The position numbers and the translations under genes are program-made. The notes under the pieces are model-generated. The model had not been told where the DNA came from. It saw nothing but the letters and a program-made list of their open reading frames with translations, and searched no databases. Below are positions 24,772 to 34,840 of a stretch of 64,000 nucleotides of DNA, piece by piece (position 1 is the first letter of the stretch; the number at the start of each line of letters is the position of its first letter). This DNA comes from Polytrichum commune (taxonomy: Eukaryota > Streptophyta > Polytrichopsida > Polytrichales > Polytrichaceae), in assembly GCA_950295325.1 (NCBI GenBank), contig OX485806.1:44263169-44327168 (forward strand), written 5' to 3'.

Positions 24772-25842
24772 CTCGGCCATTTTTGGATATCCTAAGGGCA
24801 CGTGTACGAGCTAGGGGAAGAGGCCTCGGATCCGCGGCCTCTTTCGTTTGTTGATTTGGGATTGAAAATTTTAGAATGTTATGTGCACATTTGTTTGCTC
24901 TCGGCCATTTTTGGATTTCATAAGGGCACATGTACGAGGTAGGGGAAGAGGCCTCGGATCCGCGGCGTCTTTTGTTTGTTGATTTGGGCTTCAAAATTTC
25001 AGAATGTTATGTGTAGATTTGTTTGCTCTCGGCCATTTCTGGATTTCCTAAAGGCACATGTACGAGCTAGGAGAAGAGGCCTCGGATCCGAGGCCTCTTT
25101 TGTTTGTAAGTTTGTGCTTGAAATTTGAGAATGTTATGTGCACATTTGTTTGCTCTTGGCCATTTTTGGATTTCCTAAGGGCACATGCACAAGCTAGGGG
25201 AGGAGGCCTCGGATCCGAGGCCTCTTTTGTTTGTATGTTTGTGTTTGAAATTTGAGAATGTTATGTGCACATTTGTTTGCTTTCGGCCATTTTTGGATTT
25301 CCTAAGGGCACATGTACGAGCTACGGGGAAAGGCCTCGGAAACGCGGCCTCTTTTCTTTGTTGATTTGGGATTCAAAATTTCAGAATGTTATGTGCACAT
25401 TTGTTTGCTCTCGGCCATTTTTGGATTTCCTAAGAGCACATGTACGAGCTAGGGGAAGAGGCCTCGGAACCGCGGCTTGTTTTGTTTGTTGATTTGGGAT
25501 TGAAAATTTCAGAATGTTATTTGCACATTTGTTTGTTCCTCGGCCATTTTTGGAATTCATAAGGGCACATGTACGAGCTAGGGGAGAAGGCCTCGGATCT
25601 GAGGCCTCTTTTGTTTGTTGATTTGTGATTCAAAATTTCATAATGTTATGTGCACATTTGTTTGCTCTCGGCTATTTTTGGATTTCTTAAGGGCACATGT
25701 ACGAGCTAGGGGAAGAGGCCTCGGATCCGAGGCCTTTTTTGTTTGTAAGTTTGTGCTTGAAATTTGAGAATGTTATGTGCACATTTGTTTGCTCTCGGCC
25801 ATTTCTCAATTTCCTAAGGGCACATGTACGACCTAGGGGAAG
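24772..25842 (+). repeat. 128-bp palindrome-bearing satellite, block 2 (about 8 units)
   Basis: Same monomer and orientation as block 1, with palindromes near 24820, 24948, 25077, 25205, 25333, 25461, 25588 and 25717. Several copies have the variant GGATCCGCGGCC, which breaks the palindrome by one base. The block ends where a MITE entered the AGGGGAAG part of a unit. Its first 122 bp duplicate the end of block 1. Confidence 0.95.
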
Positions 25843-26472
25843 CACGGGTAGATCACTCTAAGTCATTTTTGTGCACCACGTGCGGGTGGGGATTTTTGTT
25901 TTGGGGCTATTTACCTTCAAGGGCTGAATTAAAGCCTCCCTATAATTACTTAAATTTCAAAAATGGCCCATTTGTTTACACCCTTCCATTACTTATATTG
26001 TCCAAGTCACTGCAATTTTTTGTACTCTATATTCATTTTAAGTAATAAAAGCTAATCTACTTCCTAACGCAATTGACGAGTGTTGAGGGAAAGCATGGAA
26101 ACAAAGAAGGGTGCAAACATTAATAGCATTGAAACAAAGTTATGAAGAAAACACATAGGAGACCATAGCAAAGTAATACCATTGCAAACACTATTATGAT
26201 AAAAACACATAGGAGATGCTAGCACAAATACCACATACGACATGCCAGCAACATACCTTCTAGGATCCTTATCTTCAGCCCCTATATTAATTTTACAAAT
26301 AAATAATGGCCCACGTTTTATGTCCATCTAACTTACTTATAATGGGATTGTCTACATTTAATGGCCCCTTCATTATTTGGAATTCCTTTATAATTTTTAT
26401 TTCAAATCATTTTAATCCTCTCTATATTATGCCGCACGTCGTTTTTAAAATGCACTAAGTGATCTACCCGTG
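25843..26472. mobile_element. 630-bp MITE-like DNA element with 8-bp target duplication
   Basis: The ends are CACGGGTAGATCACT and its exact reverse complement AGTGATCTACCCGTG, a 15-bp perfect terminal inverted repeat. Similarity extends imperfectly to about 45 bp (CACGTGCGG near the left end, CCGCACGTCG near the right). The flanks are AGGGGAAG (25835-25842) and AGGGGAAG (26473-26480), a perfect 8-bp duplication of satellite sequence. Size, ends and 8-bp duplication fit a non-autonomous hAT-type element, though the terminal bases are not the usual CAGGG. It has no coding capacity. Confidence 0.88.
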
Positions 26473-26777
26473 AGGGGAAGAGGGCTCGAATCGGAGGCCT
26501 TTTTTGTTTGTATGTTTATGCTTGAAATTTGAGAATGTTATGTGCACATTTGTTTGCTCTCGGCCATTTTTGGATTTCCTAAGGGCACATGTAGGAGCTA
26601 GGGGAAGATACCTCGGATCCGAGGCCTTTTTTGTTTGTAAGTTTGTGCTTTAAATTTGAGAATGTTATGTGCACATTTGTTTGCTCTCGACCATTTCTGG
26701 ATTTCCTAAGGGCATATGTATGAGATAGGGGAAGAGGCTCGGATCCAAGGCCTCTTTTGTTTGTTGATTTGGGATTG
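26473..26777 (+). repeat. 128-bp satellite, block 3 (about 3 units)
   Basis: The array continues after the MITE, with units near 26480, 26608 and 26734 and the same monomer and orientation. It stops at TTGGGATTGAAG, where the reading frame of the methyltransferase-like gene resumes. This join looks like a possible AG splice acceptor. Confidence 0.9.
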
Positions 26778-28182
26778 AAGGCACCAAACGGAAAGGGCTG
26801 AGCAAAGAATATCGCCACGCAAGCCTCTTCCCACATTGTCACTCGGTCTACTTCAAGGACCCCTACTCAGCCACCCACCTTCCTATAGAGTTCATCTTGT
26901 ATGCCGTCCATTTCTCCATCTGCTGCTCCTTTGGTACTATCTCAGCTTTTCGTCCACAAACTATTGCTATTCTTTCTCACAGTGGCATTTCTCTTCTTTC
27001 TTTGCCACGGAAGAAGAAGGCGGCGCTCTTGGATATGAGTGCCACCTCTTTGAAGTCGCCTACTTCACTTGTCCTAATAAAAAATATGAAAATAATGCAA
27101 CTCATGCTGCATTCTGAGCTTGCAGGAAGTCCCCTCCCAACGTATACCCGCATCTAGGAGTTCATCGCCAAGATTTGTATTTTTCCCTTCGTCATTTTTC
27201 AGGCTCCTTTCCTTTTGGTTTGCTCCTCTTTTTCCTTGCTCTTGTTTTCTCATGAAGTTTTAATTGCAGGTTGGGGCAGGTCGTTCCCGTGTGAACACCT
27301 TGACTACAACTCACAAGGGCCTCGATTTGCTCTTCGCAGACATTCCCGAGAATTTGCCGGTGCCCAACATCTCCACCAATGTTCCTGCTTGGAACAAGCT
27401 CCATGAATCATATTGTGAGTGTTTTTTGCATTTGCGAAATATAACCTCTATGATCATGGTGTCCTTGTCATTGCCCATTGTGCGAGTGCCACTGTTTCTA
27501 GGATTGTTTTCGATTGGGCACACACTTATGATTTCTACGTCGGTGAAGAGTGGTTTGGTATGAATGATTTGGACCTCCAATCCCTTGTGGTCCCCTTTGG
27601 AGTGCTAAGGAACTCTCTGTCTCTTACTACGCTTATGTATTGTGTTTTATTTCACTTCTTCCGAGTCTTATGAAATTGTTTTAATTTTCTCAGACTTGGA
27701 AATTCAGTATCAAGGTTCTTGTTTGTATTAACTCTATTCTCAGGGTGCGTAAGGAGGCCATGCAAGAATATGGTTACAACCTCCAGCGAGATGGATGGTT
27801 GAATGCCTTTACTGATGAGAAGAGCCAGGCGATGCGCACTGATGGGATATCTTGGAGAGGTGCTCGTGAAAAGCATCATGTTTTCTTCTCTATCCTCCTT
27901 GCTACTCTCACAGACAAGAATGATGTTATTATGGATTGGCAGTGTGATGTAGGTACGCATTCTCTTTCAGCATCATTCTTATTTTGAATTTTCCGTTATT
28001 TTTTGCTTCACTAGTTTTCATACTAACATTTTCCTTTTTTTGCTTTAGGTGGTTCGATTACAGCATGTTGCTCACTTGAGCGGCATATTGTGGCCCTTGA
28101 GAATGACCCCATCATTTTCAATGCAATCTTATTTCCCATGTGCGATCCCCAGCCTGCGCGTACTCCCCGCTTAGTTGCTTAA
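26778..28182 (+). pseudogene. N6/N4 DNA methyltransferase-like gene (beta-class order), degenerate
   Basis: Apparent exons: 26778-27156, about 27270-27606, 27694-27954 and 28050-28182 (TAA). In order they show LLFADIPEN (27330s), where these enzymes have the DPPY-type catalytic motif; a segment with YNLYDHGVLVIAHC, like the strand and helix after motif IV; and, over the last intron, MDWQCDVG then GSITAC and RHIVALENDP, resembling DPFxGSGTT...A...GR..IGIE.D of motifs X/I. Motif IV before motif I is the beta-class order. The catalytic Pro-Pro-Tyr and the FxGxG loop are not conserved, so activity is doubtful. A one-base shift in a T run near 27421 interrupts the frame, and TAG follows the first exon block. 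The right end abuts retroelement DNA. Family assignment is by motif pattern only. Confidence 0.5.
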
Positions 28183-28338
28183 ATTTGCTAGACATAGAGG
28201 CCGAGGAGGGCGACGATAGTGATAGTCATGGTAGTGCACGTAGTTAATTACGCCTTGTGCATTTAGAAACTCTATCCCATATGTATTGTTTTTTTTAAAT
28301 ATTTTCTAAGTTCATGCACCACATGAACCATATTAACC
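28183..28338. other. short non-coding gap
   Basis: This lies between the methyltransferase-like stop codon and the truncated leader of family B. Nothing is recognised in it. Confidence 0.4.
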
Positions 28339-28970
28339 TTCGCCATGCACCACATTGAAGACTGAGGCATCACCCTCTCGTCTCCAACACGACACAATGA
28401 CTAGGGAATTATCCTCTACAACGGATAACGACAAAAATAATTACTAAAATTCTTCCTTAATTAATTATCAAATTCACTTTAAAGAATGTCATAACTTGAG
28501 CTATTCGTGCTCCCCCTGTAAGTTAGCACTCACCCTCGACCGTGATTCAACTTGACTTCAACCCTTGCAATTATCAAATGACAACTTCTAACTCTAGAAC
28601 ATTGAATGCACAACACCCCAACTTGGAAACTTACCCCAGAATGAGTGTCAAAATTGAATCTTCCTAAAATTAATTATCCCTCTAAAATTTAGTGAACAAG
28701 TAGTTGCACTATTAATGTGATATCCTTATGCCATCCCAAGAAGATTTAGGACATTACCTCAAGCCGCGCTCATTCCTCAAGAAAAAAATACCCAAATGAA
28801 ATTGCAATTCATTCCAAAGAAAGAAGTGAAATCCAACTAACTTAGCCAATGACAAAAATCAAAACCCAAATGAGGTACCTCGCCTCAAGTGCTCCTTCCT
28901 CACCTTCAAGTTTGTGCCTCCAATATTCGATTTCCTAATCCCGCTTCACTCCCGGCGGACGCACCATTTA
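28339..28970 (-). mobile_element. family B leader fragment with primer-binding site
   Basis: On the minus strand this follows the LTR ending at 28971. It aligns along its length with the leader at 34200-34840 (shared GCACCACATT, AGACTGAGGCATCACCCTCT). It is cut at 28339 and joined to unrelated DNA, so the rest of this copy is absent. Confidence 0.8.
28948..28966 (-). promoter_or_regulatory. family B primer-binding site (tRNA-Gly type)
   Basis: Minus strand: TGGTGCGTCCGCCGGGAGT, four bases after the LTR terminus. From memory of plant tRNA-Gly(UCC), whose 3' end is ACTCCCGGCAGACGCACCA, the match is all but one base. The same site follows the other two family B LTRs. Confidence 0.75.
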
Positions 28971-29904
28971 TGTAAGCCCTAAACCTCCACCCTTGTGCGT
29001 CGTAGTCCAGGTAAATGTCTAGGGCCCACATGCATTCAATTAATTTCCTCTAGCCATGTGATACGATATCCCATGCTTCAACAATGTAAACTACAAACAC
29101 ACCAACCTTTATTCAAAGATACCCGGTGACAAGTATTTAGAAATACTCTCTCCCAAGTGATCCACATTTGCACACCACGGCTCACTTTATCACTTAAGTC
29201 AATGCCTACCTCACCATTTTAGTATTGTTTGAATGGCCTTTAAGCAATGCCACAATTGTGATGATTACACAATGCCAAGTACCCTACTTAAACTATCTTC
29301 TAATCAAGTAGTTCCTAAATCCACACTTGAGATCTAACCTACCCCTCAAAATCTCAAGCCCACATCCCCTAATCTGCTTAAATCCCACTTCCCTTGACCC
29401 CCTGTAAGTGCCCCCGATCGGCAGTCACCTCCTTGCACGAGCAGTTACCCCTTCGGTCAAGACAGGGTGGCCTACACCCGGAAACTCCTCATTTTCCCCA
29501 CTTGGTGGCCGCCTGATCTCCTAGCTCCCAGCATTGCTTGCCTTCCTGATTCAACCGGCTACTGCGGCTGAGGATTGGCCAATGCCGTAAATCCTTCCCT
29601 CACATCCAGCCCACTCACACCAGGGTCGTTCACTTCAGTATGTGCTGGCTTCCTAACCTTCCTCAAAGTCGCAGCTGCCCTCCAAGCGTTCTTGCCGGGC
29701 TACATTCATCATTCAATTTTTTCCTGCAGATCCGATTTGAGAGCGCAGCCTCTTGAATCTTTCCTGAACAACCATCATCGTTCCACCTCCAGAAATGTGG
29801 TTGGACACCCCCGCAGTAGTACTCACTCGAAAACTCGGATCAAAATGAGAGGATGAAATTAGCTTGCGGCAATGGCAGTTCATTCGCTTGCCGAAATGCC
29901 ACAG

Positions 29905-32743
29905 TGTGGTACTTTTGGGCCACCCCCTTTCGAGGGAGCCTAAAAGTATCACACAAGCCCTTCGGTGAAGGTGGCCTGCATTTGCAGGCACCCAAGCCGA
30001 ACCCGGATGATAGGTGTATAACGTGAGTAGTTAGATTTTTAAGGGAGATTAAATATGCGTCGTAGTACCTCCGGAGGTTAGGCCTTAGTTTTTTACTAGT
30101 GTGGCTTTAAACTCCACTAACCAATTTCATATCTAGTTCTAACCTTAACTTACAACCTATTCTACGCGCAGACGCACCAGCCTTGAAACCAAGGCAATCC
30201 TAATTTGTGAATTGGGATGGTTCTGATACACCCAACCGGGTGTGACTCATACCACCCCAACTCAACGAACGGAATAACGACAATTTGATGGACCATTCAA
30301 TTCTTCCTATTTCTTTATTTAGTTCTATTTAGTTTTCTAAGCGGGGGAACTTGGCCTAAGTCCCACCCTTCACACAAATTCCTTCTTAATTACTTACTTT
30401 TGTTTGCACGTCCTAACTTACTACATTAACATATTAGGCATCACCCCTTACCTCGGGTCTCTTGCCAACAAGGGTTTACGATTTATTTTGTATGTTTTGA
30501 TTGTTAAATGTGTTTACACTGGATAGACCACGAAATGCAACTCAATGGGACCAGGGTGACGGGCGACCTGTAGGTTCAACCTGTTGCGCAATCTTCATAA
30601 ATTGGGGCCATTACTCCCAATCTATGGGGCCAACAACATAATAGTGGATTCGCGGGTCATTAACCCCACCTTTCCACCAACAACATTCAGAGTGGTCGTG
30701 TCGGTGATTAATCCGACTTACCACACACGAAACTTGCTAATAAATGAAGCTACTACCACAAAACATACCAAGGGCCCCGAAAACAATGGAATTGGGTACT
30801 CCCTTGGCGGTCAAGTGGTCAAGCCACTTGACCTTACGAGATAGGTTAGTGGGTTTAGAGATGCGTACCTTAGCCGTGCTCCCTCCAATCCTAAATGGAA
30901 GGCTTAAGGTTAGTTAATTTACCTCAATTTTCCTCGGTTGATTTGGGCTTGATGTAGGCCGAGCCGCTACCTCCTTCCTTGCTCCACTTTCCGAGCGTCG
31001 ACCTTGCCTCCTTCTTTGTAACTAGTTTGGTAGTAAGCGTACCTTAGTTAACAATTAAAATATAAAGTGTTATTCTGCCCTGTAATTTAATCCTAAGCAT
31101 AATATTTATACTTAGTGCACCAAATTATCTTTCCAATGATCTAAAAATCACTCTAATCGGATAAGAAATGCAAAAGTTATGAGGGTTGGAAGTGTGAGGT
31201 CGATTCAACCGACCCTTCCAACCCACCTATCTACCTTCTAACTTCAAGAATTCATAGCACATTCCTTACTACTTGGATCTAGGCTTTCCTTATACCATTG
31301 GAAAGCTATGAACAAGCTCTAACTAGAAAAATTATGACATCAGCAGGTTAAGCTAATAGAAATTCAGCAGACTCCTTGTAACACAGCAGTCAATCAAGAA
31401 GGCTTAAACTATGTATCTCGCCTTCAACAATTCATATCTAATTCAAATCTTAGTCAAATCAAACGTTCTATATGACCCGGGAGAGATATTAAAAAGATGT
31501 ATTTGATAAAAATATGTGATTAGAAAGGTAAGCCGAAGTGAACCCAGCAGGTCCTCTGTAATGCAGCAGTCAACCAAAAGTTCTCAAACTATGTGTCCCA
31601 TCTTTCACAATTCATATCTAATTCAAATCATGCTCAAATCAAATGTTCTAAGCCATTTTGGAAAGCTACACAAAAGTTCTACTTGGGAAAAATATAATTT
31701 CTTGGAATTAAAATTCCTATTGGGCTCGCAGGTCTGATCCAGCAGCCGCTACCCACAAGACCACCCAGTTTTTCTACTCCATCTTTGAAAATCCATAACT
31801 AATTGTCATCTCAACCAAATCACAAATGGGAAACGGCTATGGATAGCTATATGAAATCTCTCTAAGAGAAAAATGATAAGTATCTTGTTCTAGCTTTTGA
31901 ACTAAGCCTTCAGGGCATTGGCAGATGAGGTCTATAATGCCTCTACTCAAAACTCTACCATCCAACCTACCTCTACAAAAGAAGGAATAATTTTGTTGGT
32001 GTGTTAATAAACACACAACCTAACTAGGAGAGAGAGAGTAGAGGAGGTTCTCAAGCCTTTCTTTTAGACCATTGAGAATACATGCTAAAGGATTTTTTCC
32101 TAACTACATTGAAGCAGGGCTTCGCCCAAAAACTAGAGAAAGAGAGAGAGCTACAAGGTGGAAGGAGGGGTTTTTAAACCCTCTCACAAAAGGGTTGGAC
32201 CCCTCTTCCACCGGATCCATTTTTCAAACCCTTTCCCGAAATTTTGGCTCGGGGGTTTTCCCGGTTGAGGTTGCCACCCTCTCGCCGAGGTGGCTCCGAC
32301 AAAAAACCTTTAGAAATCTTTCTAATTTTTCCGCCATCGAGTTGGCAAGGGGGCAAGTGGGCAAGTATCCCCCTTGCTCTCTTTCTTTTTTGTCTTCAAA
32401 ATTCTTCACGCCGATTTTATCTTCTTACGTAAAACACCTCCAATAGTTTTGTGTGCCTCACACTAACTAATAAACTAACACTTGCTTAACTAGCATCTAC
32501 TAACATTTGCTTAATAACTAGCATCTACTAATATTTGCTTAGCTAGTTGTTTTTACTAGCTAGCACATTTTTTCTACTTTGCTATCTTCTAGCACTACTT
32601 AGTTTCATTTTGACCTTCCTTCTTCTAGGCTAAATGCTAAATGAACTAATTTTTCCTAAATTTCCTATCAATTCTAACTTTTAATGCTAACATTCTAACT
32701 AAAAGTGATCCCGCAGAGTGGTGGACCACTCAAAGGGTTCACA
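29905..32743 (+). mobile_element. family C solo LTR (copy C1), 2.84 kb
   Basis: It starts TGTGGTACTTTTGGGCCA and ends CAAAGGGTTCACA. The flanks are CACAG (29900-29904) and CACAG (32744-32748), a perfect 5-bp target duplication. C2 (38555-41274) is its inverted homologue. It contains an open 86-codon stretch (30584-30844), roughly 174-bp-spaced repeats at 31390-31660 and a short minisatellite at 32490-32560. No primer site, internal region or polypurine tract is attached, hence solo LTR. Confidence 0.88.
31390..31660 (+). repeat. internal duplication of about 174 bp in LTR C
   Basis: AACTATGT, ACAATTCATATCTAATTCAA and TCAAATCAAA-TTCTA recur about 174 bp apart, preceded by CAGCAGTCAA in both. 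Copy C2 shows the same arrangement, so the duplication predates their split. Confidence 0.65.
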
Positions 32744-33226
32744 CACAGTCAAAGCAAGAGAGAAAGACAAAAAATGACAATTCGGTGTAGTCAATTGAAT
32801 ACAATGCTTGTGAGCACAACGATTCAAAGTTTTTGCTGGCCTTGTACTACTGATGTCATGGCATCGGCTCAGTGCTCGGTTTTGGGTACCTTATCCAAAG
32901 TCAAACCCCCACCCCTTTCCTAAACTAACCATACTTGAGCCTTAATCAAACAATAACCCTAGCCTGGGCCTTTACTTGCAAAGCCTTAAGCCAAAATTTA
33001 AATCCCTTAACTTTAAGCCTCCTTCTCCCACAATTAAATCCTTAACACCCCCCTTCGAACTTAATGCTCTAACATACTTCCTAATCTAATGTCTAACTTC
33101 AAATGCAAGTTTTAAACTATGCTTCACTTTTTTAATCCTTTTAAATATTTAAACAACCATCAAAATCCGAGTTTTTGACAGCTTCCAAGGGTAAGGAGCG
33201 CATGTGGGCACCAATTTGGGCTCACA

Positions 33227-33955
33227 ATCCTAATGCCGAAATCTTTTCTTCCCTTCCTTGCTTCAATGAGGCCAATGCCCGCAAAGCCGTGCTTTGGCGA
33301 CTTCCGGCCTAAATTCATTCAAAAACTCCCTTTGCAATTGCTCCCATTTTCTAAAATCTCCCTCGGCATGGTCTTTATACCACTCATAAGCCTCACCCTC
33401 TAGAGTGGTAGGGAACCAAACCAACGAATGTCCTGGATTAGTTACAAGAGAACTAGCCAACCTCTCAATGTACCTCTCCATGTGCCTAGATGGATCCTCA
33501 TCTTTAGTTCCATAAAACTTAGGGAGATGAGATGGCATGTCCACCGCTGCTAAATTTTGTAGAACCACAATTGGTAGACCTCTCGGTCTAACCAATGGAT
33601 CAATGGGATCAACTAGTGGTATGGGCGGGTCTCCACCTCCCTCCTGAGCCATGGTGACTGGTGTATCCACTCCTATGTTCCTATCAATTTCTATTGAAAT
33701 ATCTTCCCTAAGTGTATTAGTCTCTGATGATATCTCGTCACCCAACTTAGAAGGAGTTGCCTCGTTTTGAAGTTGAGCCTCTACTTCTACTGTTCCTAAC
33801 AATGGGCTAACACTAGGCTCCACATTCAAACAACTTTCTAATCTAACTCCAACTTCTTCCATAACTTCACTAACCCTAGATAATATTTTCTTACGTGTAA
33901 ATTTGTGTACTCCTAATTCCAACCTTGGTTTTTGAGATCGAGTCTTACCTTGCAT
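33227..33955 (-). pseudogene. family B gag (N-terminal part, truncated)
   Basis: Minus-strand frame of about 230 codons starting MQGKTRSQKPRLELG. It contains MPSHLPKFYGTKDEDPSRHM, LVWFPTTLEGEAYEWYKDHA and LQREFLNEFRPEV, the core of the plant Ty3/gypsy retrotransposon gag family (capsid-like RNA packaging protein). It stays open to about codon 230, then shifts and is cut at 33227 by the LTR start of copy B1. The plus-strand copy at 62989-64000 shows how gag continues. No protease or pol follows. Confidence 0.88.
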
Positions 33956-34840
33956 TCCCCGAGGAATCGATCAACCCTCGCTTGACCAAACATACCCCTT
34001 GCTACCTTCATTCATTAATGTTTTTACTTTTCTTGGTGTTATTTAAAATTCAGGAGGTGAGGAAAGAGAACCTGCAAGCCCACTTCAGTGAAAAATCCCA
34101 AACATGGGATAAGCATGTTCATGCCAATTCTTAGTCAAGCCGGAGAATCATCTCTGCATTCTTCCTTAAATTGGCACTCATCACAATACCAATAGTGAGG
34201 GGCTGACCTTCGTCATGCACCACATTAAAGACTGAGGCATCACCCTCTCGTCTCCAATATAATGCGATGACTAGAGAATTACCCTCTACAACGGATAATG
34301 ATAAAGACAAGTACTAAAATCCTTCCTTAATTAATTAGCAATTTCACTTTGAAGAATGTCATACTTCAAGCAATTCGTTTCCCCCTGCACGTTAGCATTT
34401 ACCCTCGATCGTGACTCAATGTGACATCAACATAACAACTTTAAACTAAAAATTCTAATTTAAAACATCAAATACAAAATCCCCTAACTTGGAGACTCAC
34501 CCAAAGGTGAGTGTCAAAGTTGACTCTTCCTAGATTTAATTATCCCTCTAAGATTTAGTGAACTAATGCTTGTAAGATTAATGTTATGTCCTTATGCCAT
34601 TCTCAAGAAAGTTTAGGAAATTACCTTAAGCCATGCTCCTTCCTCAAAACAAAATGCATAAATGAAAATGCAATTCATTCCAAAGAAAGAATTGAAATAC
34701 CACTAATCTTATAAACACAAAAATTCAAAACCAATGTGAAACACTTACCACGCACCAAGTGTTCCTTCCTCTCTTTCAAGTGTGTGCCTCCAAGTCTTGA
34801 TCCTTTAATCTCGCTTCACTCCCGGCGGACGCACCATTTA
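33956..34840 (-). mobile_element. family B leader between primer site and gag
   Basis: Untranslated leader of the B2 element, colinear with 28339-28970 (inverted with 62126-62988 on the plus strand). It has no reading frame of note. Confidence 0.75.
34818..34836 (-). promoter_or_regulatory. family B primer-binding site (tRNA-Gly type)
   Basis: Minus strand TGGTGCGTCCGCCGGGAGT, identical to the site at 28948-28966, separated by TAAA from the LTR terminus at 34841. Confidence 0.78.

Larger units (their letters stand above)
28971..33226 (-). mobile_element. family B LTR (copy B1), interrupted by a family C LTR
   Basis: On the minus strand it begins TGTGAGCCCAAATTGGTGCC (33226 downwards) and ends CTTACA at 28971, next to spacer TAAA and the primer site. 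Its 4,256 bp include a 2,839-bp family C LTR plus a 5-bp duplication, leaving about 1.4 kb of LTR B. It abuts gag codons of another family B copy at 33227, so it is a second element inserted in, or recombined into, the first. Confidence 0.8.

Noticed and set aside
20575..26777. CRISPR-like array (regular repeats with palindrome)
   Set aside because: The whole 128-bp unit is repeated with no unique spacers, and the context is a plant nuclear genome; it is a satellite.
28948..28966. Part of a tRNA-Gly gene
   Set aside because: Only the 3' 19 bases match and there is no cloverleaf. Position four bases after an LTR end identifies it as a primer-binding site.
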